Source: Laetiporus sulphureus 93-53
Lineage: Eukaryota > Basidiomycota > Agaricomycetes > Polyporales > Laetiporaceae
Length of the DNA: 64,000 bases
Assembly: GCF_001632365.1 (NCBI RefSeq)
Contig: NW_024468562.1
Location: 180,005-244,004, forward strand
Direction: 5' to 3'
This document shows, one piece after another, positions 1 through 10,300 of the stretch. The first letter of the stretch is position 1. Each line of letters starts with the position of its first letter. The notes below the pieces were generated by a model. The model saw only the letters and a list, made by a program, of their open reading frames with translations, was not told the DNA's origin and searched no databases. The translations under genes were made by a program, and so were the position numbers.

Positions 1-615
1 GACGATACATGGGAACCCCGAACAAATCTTACCAACACCGATGAACTTCTTCATGAATTCCACCAGCAACACCCAGATGCAGCCAAAGCACCAATCAGGA
101 TCGTCACTTTTGGTGGAAAACGCTTCGAATTATCCTCATATGAAGTTGCACCAATCTCCACACACCGAATCAATATGTCCGACCATCCAGACGAGTTCTT
201 CCTATATCATAAGATGACAGATCTCGCCAAATCACCGAAAAAATCCTCAAATGAAGCAGCAGGATGGAATATTTATGCAGCAGAAACGCATGAAATCCCC
301 CCGCATTCACGAGCTGTGGTAGGAACGGGAGTCGTGATTGACCCTCCCAAACATACCTATACACGAATAGCTCAACACAGCGGACTGGCTGCACAAGGAA
401 TTGACGTGGGCACAGGAGTCGTCGATCCAGATTACACTGGGGAACTCAAGGTCGTACTAATCAACACAACGGATTTCGTATTTTCGGTCAAGCCAGGAGA
501 TAGAATAGCCCAAATAATCTTCGAGTATTATGCAGAAGGGCTTCCCTCCCGAAGCTACCAACCGTTGCGAGCAACTAGAAGGGGTAATAAAGGTTTTGGC
601 TCCTCGGGACAATGA
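1..615 (+). mobile_element. 3' end of Ty3/gypsy chromovirus polyprotein: chromodomain tail plus C-terminal dUTPase (partial)
   Basis: The reading frame is open from base 1 to the stop at 613-615 and enters from beyond the left edge. The first codons read DDTWEPRTNL followed by a leucine-rich helix and HPDA, the end of a chromodomain as found at the C-terminus of chromovirus integrases, which directs insertion to marked chromatin. After a linker comes a dUTPase fold: AGWNIYAAET (motif 1), GIDVGTGVVDPDYTGE (motif 3), GDRIAQIIFE (motif 4) and RGNKGFGSSG (motif 5). This domain would hydrolyse dUTP and limit uracil in the cDNA. The first ATG at 175 is internal, because the upstream frame continues without a stop. 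The motif-1 Asp usual in dUTPases is Asn here, so activity is uncertain. The coding region ends 18 nt before the LTR, as expected for a retroelement. Confidence 0.85.
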
Positions 616-633
616 GCCTTGAGAGGGGGGTAG

Positions 634-1355
634 TGTCACAGATTTTCGCCACAAAGTCCGCACGTGACTTTTCTCACACCACAGATCATGTGCTTCACCA
701 ATATCTCACGCCACTCAGCCACAGACATGACACGTAGAGATCAGGTGATAGTCCACATCACATGTTATGGTCCAGACCCGTGGATGATACGGTCGGACCT
801 GTCTATTCCAGGATACAATAGAGGCACCCATTTGGGAACAAAGGGAACAAGGACTATTGTTATGCATCGGCCTTCCGCTTCCTATTAGTTTAGCCAGAAG
901 CCTAGATAGGCACGATGTTCACACCAAAGAACAAAAGGGAAACCAAGATAGGCACGATGTGCACACGCATTACTGCGGCAACCATCAATCTTCCCACTTA
1001 TTGTTCTACTTCCAGACATCCTATTGTTTCATGTACGGCCATTTGCTTATACCCGTAGATAGGTAGCTTAGGTAAGATAGCCTGCTGTACGTGTATATAA
1101 GACCAGCCATGTAGGGGACGAAACCTCAGATTGTTTCTCCTCGTCTACTACCTGTAGCACTCACTGAGCTCACCAGCTCCTTCATATATCTCTCACCCTT
1201 TCCTGCGCCTGCCACATCGACCAGTAAGTCAACAGGCTCTTGCGCCACATAGGGTTCAGGGGGATACTCTTGGGATCAGGGGGATCAGGGTGGCACGTTC
1301 CACGTGACTGTCCCTTTTTAGTCTTTTTGATCTCTTGTCCGGTGTTACCGTGACA
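634..1355 (+). repeat. 3' LTR of the gypsy element
   Basis: A purine tract (GAGAGGGGGG, 621-630) follows the polyprotein stop and is the likely plus-strand primer. The LTR then begins TGTCAC and ends GTGACA, a perfect 6-bp terminal inverted repeat, giving about 722 bp. Inside are a TATA box (1094-1100), two copies of GATAGGCACGATGT (905 and 947) and small CAGGGGGAT repeats near 1257-1285. The right end was chosen from the inverted terminus alone. The matching 5' LTR lies outside the window, so the boundary and the 5-bp target duplication could not be confirmed. Confidence 0.7.
1094..1100 (+). promoter_or_regulatory. TATA box inside the LTR (U3 promoter)
   Basis: TATATAA lies about 460 bp into the LTR and is followed some 30 bp later by a pyrimidine-rich stretch. 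This is the expected layout of a U3 promoter and an R start. It is a sequence match only. Confidence 0.45.
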
Positions 1356-2803
1356 CAAGTACCGAAAAATAAATGGTGGTTGTGATGAATATTCATTCGC
1401 GTCTTTGAATTCATGATTCCTCGATTGTGCGTGTGAACGTATATTGCATGTTCATGAACGGATGCCGTCTAATTTGAGGAAGGCACAGAAGCATTATTTC
1501 AAGAGTCTCAGGTGCAGTAGTGACAGTGGATTCTACAAACAGAGAGCGACATGCTCGATGCCGAGCAATGCCGGGCAATTGGTTATTTACCCATATCGAT
1601 CACCGAGAGACCCCGATCACCTTGCCTGTGGCTTCATGCAGAGGACCGATTTAAATAAGGTCGAATGTTATCCAGGAGCCCCCCCTCGGCTAGTCGAATA
1701 GGTTGCCAAAAAAGATATTACCAGGAGGGCCAGGAGGCAGTGCACGCCGTGCGAAATATCGACGTACTTCCTGCCTTATCACAAACTGACCAGCACAGTG
1801 ACCACGGTGCCAGATATGACTATCATGGTGGAAGGCAGTCGTTAGAGGGTGTTCGGCTGGTATACACTGCCTAGATACTGTGCCGAACGCCTATAAGTAC
1901 AGTGCTCGCCTTCGATGACATGTCAAACTTGCTCAAATTCGTCGATTCCATTAATATATCATATGCAAAACCTTAAACCACCAGGGCGGGATCCTAGGAA
2001 TCCACATATGAGAATGGTGCCCCTAAGGTTGGCCGGTGCACTCGCTCAGACAAGACCTTACACCATCGTTCGATGAGTTCAGTTTCACTAGCGTGCTCAG
2101 AATCTGACACAGCAGTGCTTTGGGAGCATCTCTAAATTGATATATGGATGCCGGCGCGCGCAACAATTTGTTGTACTTTTCCCAAAGCAGTCAAGCACGC
2201 ATAAGTTCTACATCACCTTCTGATGAGACTGCATTATGCATCGAGAGGCTGTATGGAACCACAGCTATTCGGAGTAGTGCACAGGCTACTGCCATATATC
2301 TGCGCAGATGCAGAACATGTGTTGAACAGATCCAAGTCCGTTGTGCGGACGGCAGCTCGTGGTAGTCTTGAAATAGATTCTTGCTGACAGGATGTGCGAT
2401 CGGAATGTATGCGAAGTGACATTCAACTGCAGCCTGGAATTTGAAGCTTATTGTAGCAAATCTCATTGGTCAGTTCAAATTTTATCTGTACTTTTGTCTC
2501 AGATAAAATGACGAAACTCTCGATGTCACGAAACGAAGGAACGGCTGATCCGCTGCATAGACGTCGGCACCCAGTTTCTGAAGCTGCTTCTTAGAGAAAA
2601 ACGAGAAAGAAACAGCGTTGGACATCTGGGCAAGACAAAACCAGTACTTGCGTACAGCAGTCTACATACACGCGAGCGAAAATAGTCAGAGGAAATCAAT
2701 GAGGAGCGTTCGAATGCTAGAGCGGGTGTCAGCTGTGAAAACATTCGTGATGATAGCTACGCACCTCAACGCACAGATAGAAGACCTCTCCACAGACCGA
2801 ATC
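1356..2803. other. Non-coding stretch between the LTR and the Crinkler-like gene
   Basis: No protein is recognised here, and the short open frames lack family motifs. The part around 2251-2421 is one copy of a diverged dispersed repeat described separately. The rest is probably retroelement-flanking sequence. Confidence 0.5.
2251..2421. repeat. Diverged dispersed repeat, copy 1
   Basis: Blocks are shared with 9655-9858 in the same order: CAGAACATGTGTTG against CAGACATGTGTTG, GGCAGCTCGTGGTAGTC against GGCAGCTCGCGGTAGTC, an AAATAGATT-like block, and GATCGGAATGTATGCGAA identical in both. Gaps of 20-40 bp separate the blocks between copies. The element type is unknown; it could be the remnant of a non-autonomous transposon. 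Confidence 0.5.
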
Positions 2804-5524
2804 TCATCCCTTTTTTGGCATGTTCCATCGACCTACTGCTGGGCTTACGAGCACGTACTTCACCTCGACTTTGCCCACTTTTTGCTTTTCCTTCGTAGTG
2901 GTTCTCGCAGCTTTCGTCGCTTTTGCCATGATCGACTTGATCCGTTCGTAGCCTTTATCCGAACCCCCGTGTTCCGAGCTGACTGTCATTTGTAAGATCC
3001 ATACAACGGGGTAGACGGTGTTGCCGACGAGCTTGAAATTGACACAGAAGGCATCAAATAGCGGGTTATTGATGAACTCTGGTGTCCAAAAGTATTCACG
3101 AAATGATTTCAGTCGGTCATCATCAACTTTGAACGATTTGTTGGGAAAATAAGCGATTTCTTGCTTCCTATGGTGTTCGAACGGATTTCCACCATTTGCA
3201 GGACCCGATTGCACAGTGAAAGACCTGGTTTCGGTGCCGGAACAGTTTTCTTTGCATGCCATCGGAATAAGAGACGAGGACTGATCCTTTCCAGATGAAA
3301 GGATGTTGATGGCATATCGTTCGTACACCCAGCCATTAAAAGAAGCAGCGAATGAAACACCTTTGAAATGGTTGAGTATCTTCATCAAGTCGACGTTTTG
3401 CAGAAAATCGAGACGCTCAAGGATTTGAGTCTTGATCCAACATGATTTGAATTCGACTTGGGAATCTTCCCACTTATCCACGCTGTCACCTGCGTGCTTG
3501 GCTTCTATGACGAAAAGGGTATGAGAGATGCTAGTGTCGGTTATGGTGGTACCATCGGGTTGCATTTTCGAAATCGTCTCAACCAAGGTGTCGAAATTCA
3601 GCTCGTTCAGCTGTTTCGAAATTGAGCGTCTTAGATCTGCCGGATCCATGATTCCTTTGTAGACATCTTGCGCCGAAAACTCGAATGCACCCATGGAGTC
3701 GTCCAGAAACCTTTCGATCACGTTCTCCACTGTTCGCCTTTTGATGTCGTCATTGTTCATTTCCTCACCTATGACCATAGCGTCAACAACACCCATAGCC
3801 CCCCCCCTCCCCGCCATCAACGTCCATACCGTTGCTCGCATTCATCCGTTCTGTTTCAATGTCCTGCGAGGCAGAGCAAATCCGGTGATTGAGATCCCTC
3901 GAACGTTCGGTGTCCGTAGTCAAGCTGCCATGGAATTTGACTTGATATTCAATCTTTTTCCAAAGGTCCTGGTAAAAACGCTGCACCCGAAGCCTTGTAA
4001 GCGTCAGAATGTTATTTTCGACGACCATAATTAGATCTCACCCCTTCAGCAATTCCTTTCTCGTCCACAAAGGCATATACAACAAGGAAACCATTCCAGC
4101 ACCATGCTTGTAATATACAGAGTAATGTTTTGGGTTTGGAGAAGAAGCAATGATGGGGAAGGTTCGCCTGGACCCAGTCATGAAGGCAATCGTGCGCTCG
4201 CCATCGTCCGTGTCCATGTTGATGAGACAACGTGTCAAGCGCGTGTCGTCGACGGGCGGAAATGTTACTTTGCTTTCATAACGGCGCCTATAGACTGCCT
4301 TTTCATAGAAAATATATGTTCCCTCGCTACAATAATAGGCGACTGGGTCATGCTTGCTCAGGAGACACACGAGCTCGAATAACAGCCATACCGTCTTTTC
4401 TGGGTGTGCAATGATTATTTAGAGGGGCACGATTGGGGGGCAGGACTAGGACGCACCGATTCCGGGCTGACCAGTAAGAATAAGGCCAGTGTCTCGGTCA
4501 ACACTATCTCGCTTAAGTGTTTCCGAGATATAGTTGTGTAACGATTTGTAACAAGAGCGGACGATGATGTCGTTCAGCCTGGATAACACTGTTGATATGA
4601 TGTCACCTCTCGGGTCGCTTTCAGTGAATGAGATGGTAGACTTGTTGAAGGTCGTCGCGAAGTCCTGATTCCACCAATAATTGGCAAATTTATTCCATTC
4701 ATCCGTGGCATGAAGCTCATCCCATCCTTCCTGCGCCAGGATCCACTCATCGTCTCAAGAAGAATTGTGTCAAGAGATAACTCGCTGCCTCCAGGAGCTG
4801 AGAGCACTCACCCGTTGTCTGTCTGCCTGTTTTGAGCTTCTTGATTGGTGGAGCGCCTATTGAACTGTGAGACACATTAGTTCGAAGTGAAGTTACACAA
4901 ATCATTCACTTTCATCGCCCTCTCCGTTGGCATCCCTGGACATGGAGACATCTCCATCAAGAGCGATAAATTCTGTGGTGGCCGGAACCTCCACTGTGTA
5001 GGGAAAAATTGTGAGCAGCCTGTATCGACCCGATGGCAGACACTTGAAAACGCACCGGCTACATCAATACCAGGTGCACCTTCTGCTGTGGCCGGAATCT
5101 GCACGGTCACCTCTGTATATAGAAGATGAGAGACATTTGAGCCAGATGAGGATGAAGAAGAAGGTAGAAGCATACCGGGCTTTTGCACAAGGAGAAGCTC
5201 CTTAGGTTCAAGTTCGAGCTCTGCCATTTCCTCCATTGGGTCAAGATTCTGGAAGTTCTCGTCACCCGGGAGATTGAAGGACTTGAGAAAGGACACGTCT
5301 AAACCCTTAACTGCGAATAGATTCCGCTTCTTGCATCTCCATGCTGTGAGATCGGAGGCGTCCACATGTTCGAGGCTGTTCTGCTTCTTCGTCTTAACCT
5401 TCTCCATCAAGTGAGCGACGGTGTCTCCAACGCGAAACCTGACAAGGAAAATGTAACCCATCGGCTTCCACTCATGTTCCTTGCGCTCGATGAGCAATCA
5501 CCAGATTTCGAAAGTATCAGACAT
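2804..5524 (-). CDS. Crinkler-like (CRN/RHS-type) effector: header domain, P-loop NTPase and REase-like C-terminus
   Basis: This multi-exon gene reads right to left. Exon 1 (5524-5502, MSDTFEIW split) joins exon 2 at 5438 across a 63-nt intron, giving the ubiquitin-like Crinkler header (FRVGDTVAHLMEKVK, then DASDLTAWRCKK). A basic PPIKKLK segment near 4830 could be a nuclear localisation signal. The NTPase exon (about 4715-4457) ends in LILTGQPGI, the Walker A motif, and continues at 4399-4042 through YIFYEKAVYRR, INMD, FPIIASSPNPKHY and MPLWTRKEL, a block typical of Agaricomycete Crinklers. The last exon (3768-2804) has NGWVYERYA, LFDAFCVNF and ILQMTVSSEH, which fit the restriction-endonuclease-like C-terminus. 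Introns at 3769-3829 and 4400-4456 are clear; borders near 4000 and 4730-4900 are approximate. Such proteins are thought to act as nuclear effectors or in intergenomic conflict. The spliced Walker A reads GIEKT instead of GIGKT, so ATPase function may be lost. Confidence 0.75.
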
Positions 5525-5780
5525 GGCCGGAGATGAGTTAGTTCGCGGTGATGCTAGCGCTTAATGGTGCTGATGTGAATCACGCATCACGCCGTCCAGC
5601 GCCAGTCACGCTTTGTCACGATCCCTCCGAGACTTTTATGGGGGCTCATCGATCATCAGCGCAGCTTGCAGCGACCATTTAGCTTAGTAGCTTGAAAAGT
5701 GATGCACTTTTTTATTAATGCTTGTGAAATGTACGGACATGAGCTAACTAACAGTCTGACGCCAAGGGAAGAAGGCAGGG

Positions 5781-5904
5781 TGTTGGAAATACTCTCAGTA
5801 CCTCATAGAACGAGACAAAGTATTGAGGTGGCAGGAATCTACGGCGCGCAGACAAGACTGCAAGAATTCACGCAGTGACTGTAACCCGAACATAATCACC
5901 AACA
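5781..5904 (-). repeat. Short Ty1/copia LTR
   Basis: On the minus strand the segment begins TGTTGG and ends CCAACA, a perfect terminal inverted repeat, 124 bp long. It is preceded on that strand by a purine tract, GAGGGGGAGTGTT, present twice in tandem (5905-5932), as expected for the plus-strand primer of copia elements. The coding remnant of the same element lies just upstream on the minus strand. Confidence 0.65.
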
Positions 5905-5932
5905 CTCCCCCTCGAACACTCCCCCTCGACGA

Positions 5933-6640
5933 AGAGCGTATAGATGAGGCGAGAGTGAAGGAAAGAAAGAAGGAGAGAAAAGGAGAGATGTTCGCTAGGG
6001 ATATGTTTGACTTGATAGGATGTGAATGTGATGGAGATAGGAGCAGAGTTTCCGATGAGAAGTCTGAGTTGAGAATGTGATATATGAATGAGCGAAAGAA
6101 GTATGGAAAGAAGTGCTGTGGTACAGAAGTCCAGAGACACTGTCATTCTAAGCCATGCCCAAAAGAACGACGCAACGTTGATGGGCTGTCTTCTCTAAAG
6201 CCTTTGTGAAAATGTCGGCTGGATTCGAGTCTCCACGAATCTTGCAGAATGATGAATCATGCGTCGGTACGGAGGAGCGGCTGATCGCCGACAAGGTCGA
6301 ATTGCATCGCGTTCGCAGACAATTTGAATCCCTTCGAATCTATGAAATGAGGAAGGCGTGATAGCGTACCACCAATTCCTCTCATAGAATCGAGGGCTCC
6401 GTTTGAGACTCAAGGCAGTCTCCCACTACACCCGATGGTCGCACAGCATTTTGATTCAAGAACATCAAACGGCTACTAACATCTGCTAAAATACCAACTG
6501 TAATGCCAGCAAAGTAGAACGTCTCACGTTCTCATTCTGAGCCTGTCTATGAGAAGGCAAGAGGATATGTTATAACCATTACTGGAACCAGAAAATGACA
6601 CGCGTCCTGACGAACCGACCATCAGTCGAAGTTCCCTTTT
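5933..6640 (-). pseudogene. Decayed copia polyprotein 3' end (RNase H C-terminus)
   Basis: Reading right to left, the frame ending at the stop 6150-6148 gives FCKIRGDSNPADIFTKAL, then HQR and LLGMA. NPADIFTKAL is the hallmark C-terminus of Ty1/copia RNase H. Further upstream (about 6240-6600) the frame is broken and only loose resemblance remains. A purine-rich microsatellite-like run (5956-5990, GAAAGAAAGAAGGAG) lies between the stop and the LTR. The remnant abuts the 3' end of the P450 gene (stop at 6649) and belongs to the LTR at 5781-5904. It cannot be functional. Confidence 0.6.
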
Positions 6641-6648
6641 TCTGCCCA

Positions 6649-8987
6649 CTACACCTTTGTCACAGATTGAACGACGATTGGAAGTTCTGGTTTGAGGCTC
6701 TCTTCGCCGACTGTAGGGAACCTCACCGTGGCAAAGTTCCAAGTGACAGGCTTCTTGGATGGCGAGAACGAAAAGGACTCCACCAGGACCGACAGCAGGA
6801 CCTCTTGAAGATAAGCGATATATTCGTCAGCAGAGTCTTTCCAAGGACAGCGATGGGAACGTACTCATGTCTAACTCGGCGAACTTGAACCCGCTAAAGG
6901 ACAGACACATCGTTAGTCGCGACACCATGAGACCTATACCTCACTTACATGCATGCCCTCGTGCCTCCAGAGAACGTCATTCTATACGTCCAAGATGTAT
7001 GAGATTCCAATCATCATGCCGCCAAAATGTTATATGGCTCACATGGAGGAGAATATGCCAGGAATATGGCTTCCGGCGACTGTATCAGGCAAGGGCGACA
7101 ACCAGCGTCCAGGTTTCCACTCCGATGCGTCCTCTCCCCAGATTGCTTTGCTTCGATTGAGTGCAAGTATACCCACGAAGGTAAAGGTGCCTTTAGGCAC
7201 GACGATTTCGTGCATCATCTTCCCATCAACTCCACGAATAGGAGAAGAAAGCGAAACGGTTGCGTCCCTTTTTGCTCTACAAGGTGGTCAGAAATGAATG
7301 AGGAATATGACGACGATGCTCACTGGCGAACGATGACTGAGCCAGGCGGATTTCTGCACGAGAAATAGGTCATACGCAAAACTTCAATGCGCAGGGACTG
7401 CACTTACAATCGCAAGGTTTCTTTGATCACAGCATCTAGATACGGCAATCGGATCACCTCCTCGTACGACATGTCTCCGCCCTTCCGTGCTTCAACAATC
7501 TCCCGACGAAGAGTCTCTTGAGCGACAGGATTATCGGCTAGATATTGGAGGATCTGGGCCAGAGCGCTTGACGTTGTGTCTGTCGCTCCGATCACGAAAG
7601 TGCTAGAGCCTGGTTGGTTATAAAGGCCCGTAATAGTGACAAGACACTCACGACATCTGCCCAAGAAGCTCTTCCTTTGATAGCTTGTCGGCGCGGTCAG
7701 CTTCCATGTTGGCCTTGACTGAAGTAAATTGAGGACGATGCGAGGATACAGTATACCAGCCGACTTACGGAGCATACTCATCAGGTCTTTCCCCTTGCCT
7801 ACTTGCTGCGACACGATCGCTTCACCCTTCTGCATAGCCGATTCCTTTGCTTGCAATATTTCCCTCGCTTTGCGGTCCATAGTATCCACAATGTCCAGTA
7901 GTTTCTTGAGGTGTTGGTTAGGTATCCGCTCAATGATCCGCCTTCTCAGGGATGGGGAACCAATCTTGACCAGACGCGGGATGAGCTGTCGAGCAAATCC
8001 AAGGCGCGAGAGGGCAGGGCTATTATGCTGATTAGTCGTGCAACGGATTCCTGCAACAGATTGGACTGACAATAATGACTTGAGAGCGCCTGCGAAGTCA
8101 TCTTCCGACTCGGATACGATGGGATCGAAGGAATATCCTAGTCCTGCCTGACCAATTAGCTCGAGCGCCACACGGTTCATCCAATGAAGCATATTGAGCT
8201 CCTTCGGACCATCTGCGACTTGCACAGCAATCGCTGTCCGAAGCTGTAAACATCGGTCAGTTCAATATATCTACGTCAGCAATTGGATAATATTCACTCA
8301 CATCTTCGATGACCTTGTAGAATACAGGTAACATGTCACGCAAATTCTTCGTCGAGAATACTGGATTCAACATCTTGCGCTGCCTGCGGTGATGTTCACC
8401 TGAGAGATGTTAGAAGCTGTCAGGAAAAGTTCGACGCAGCCCCGCGTGCAGTTACCTGTTGCCGATAAAAGTCCAGGACCAAGCACAAGACGGTAGCTCC
8501 TGACGCTACTCGTGAGTTGTAATGATTTAAAAAGATCAAATGACGCACTCTACAATGTAGGGGGGCTCGTCAAACGAGGAGTACTGATCTGCTACTAAAA
8601 TATGGTGAATTGCCTTGGGATCGGAGATATACAGGCATTTCGCCTGAAGGGTTTCCTGTCAATGCTTGGCATTCACATATTGTGGTGGCAAGCCTCACTC
8701 CAAACAACATGTAGAGCTTGACGACAGAGCCATACTTCTCCCATAAGCGGCGATGAAAGTCCCATGCTTGGCGATGATACAACTGCCCAAAATTTCCTGG
8801 TTCGCGACATTATATATGAGCCTTGAGACATAATGTTCATTGCACAGAAAGCACCTTTTATGAACGATTCCCGAGGAGGACCTGGTATATTATTTAAAGG
8901 CGAGCGGACAATAATCGATTGAAGTGATCGCCACAGAATGAATGATAGTCCCAAGAGCAGAGCGGCTTCAACACTGAACAGGAGCAT
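6649..8987 (-). CDS. Cytochrome P450 monooxygenase (Agaricomycete type), multi-exon
   Basis: This is a heme-thiolate monooxygenase anchored in the ER membrane. The chosen start (8987) gives a hydrophobic N-terminal anchor (MLLFSVEAALLLGLSFILW) and the hinge NNIPGPPRESF; an ATG 27 nt upstream (9014) is also possible. A 58-nt intron (8797-8854) joins KG to NFGQLYHRQAWDF. Later exons give SDPKAIHHILVADQYSSF, EHHRRQRKMLNPVFS, the I-helix GATDTTSSAL, the ExxR motif KETLR (near 7410), and WGEDASEWKPGRWL. The heme loop is FSGGTRACIGFKFAELDM (about 6976-6866), split by an intron at 6894-6948. The last exon (6803-6649) ends LPIVVQSVTKV. Other introns in the 3' half are 6804-6864 and 6982-7042. All signature motifs are intact, so the gene is probably functional. 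The substrate cannot be told; many fungal P450s of this kind oxidise terpenoids or aromatic xenobiotics. Confidence 0.85.
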
Positions 8988-10300
8988 CGTTGGACAATAC
9001 TGCTGAGAGAGCAAGACGGAGGATCACGCTAGTGGCCGTGTTGTGTATGAAAAGCCCGAGGTCAACTGACTGCACAGGTATCGCCTTAGTAGTGAACACG
9101 TTGAGGCTATGAGTTAGCGGACAGGAGGCGTGTGCATGATGGCCGATGCCCCCGCGAGGGACGAGAAGAAGGCCTATCAGCATAACGAATCATGAGGGTC
9201 ACAGCGCCTCGAGGTTTCATTCCCCACATTTCGGCCCAGACCGTAGGATCTCTCGTAGACGCGAAAATCAGAAGAGAGTTCAAGAGACTAAGCAAATGAG
9301 ACGCCATCGTTGTATCACCTCCTGATATCGGCAAACGATTAGTTGTCCTGTTTGTGAAATGGGCCCCGAGGAGAAGCGTTTCAAAATCAGGGTCTGTTCG
9401 GCGACTCATTGCACGGACTGATGAGCTTCTGGTCTTCCAGCGGCAATCTGCGCCGCGCAGCCGGGAGAAATCCGAGAAAGGAGCCGCAGTTTATAACTTG
9501 GAGACTATCAGGATGAATGTCAGTGCATCCATTTCCTCAGAAGTATACATGTATGCACCTATATCGAGTACACTTGTCTTTATTTTTGAAACCTGCATGA
9601 TATAAACCATCTTATACGATGTCACGACTCATTATATCGGAGTTCCCATACAACAGATCAGTAGGTGCTGCTTGTAGCCAGGCACTTTGCAGAGTTATTG
9701 CTGACCTTCTCACGAAGACGTCCGGCCAACGTATATGCAAACTACTATATTCGCATATGCAGACATGTGTTGGGCAGCTCGCGGTAGTCGAGATAGATTT
9801 AATCACTGGGCGCTCAGCGCTTGAGCGCTTAGGAATGTGGGATCGGAATGTATGCGAACGTAGCAGCTTGGTGCTCGCACTTGTTGCAGACCGAGATGCT
9901 AGCAGCTTCCACCGTCCAGAGTCTTTGGCGCTGAAAGCACGACAGGAGAAGTACCTGGAGATATATGTTTATTAGGAAGAACTATATACATAGTCAAATT
10001 TGATTCCCGTGCACAACGATTATTAGTGCACCCCATGCGCCAGGTTGGAGTCCCTTACTAGGGGGTATATACAATGCCAATACTTGCTGTCTAAATGTGA
10101 CAAATGCTTCAATGCCATACTACCATGATTTGTGTTCCAGTCCTTGGTATATTTGACCGTCGGACATGAAACGCTGCTATACGTAATTTTCAGCCAATCC
10201 CTCCGGACGGACAATCACCTGAGCATGCATAGCGTGCGCCAGAGCAAAGAACAATGCGTCGAAAGCACAGTAAATCCAGGACGACCTTGCGCGAGAGCGG
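8988..10300. other. Non-coding region upstream of the P450
   Basis: This stretch contains the P450 promoter and the second copy of the dispersed repeat. A short minus-strand frame (9409-9107) encodes a hydrophobic leader-like peptide (MASHLLSLLNSLLIFAS) but leads into nothing recognisable. No other gene is seen. Confidence 0.5.
9655..9858. repeat. Diverged dispersed repeat, copy 2
   Basis: This segment shares ordered blocks with 2251-2421: GTGTTGGGCAGCTCGCGGTAG, GAGATAGATT and GATCGGAATGTATGCGAA. It also holds an imperfect inverted repeat CGCTCAGCGCTTGAGCGC (9811-9828), absent from the other copy. Both copies lie in the flanks of retroelement-associated regions. Confidence 0.5.

Noticed and set aside
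6759..7368. Plus-strand open frames in the P450 region
   Set aside because: They are antisense to P450 exons that carry the WGEDASEWKPGRW and heme-loop motifs; no motif was found on the plus strand.
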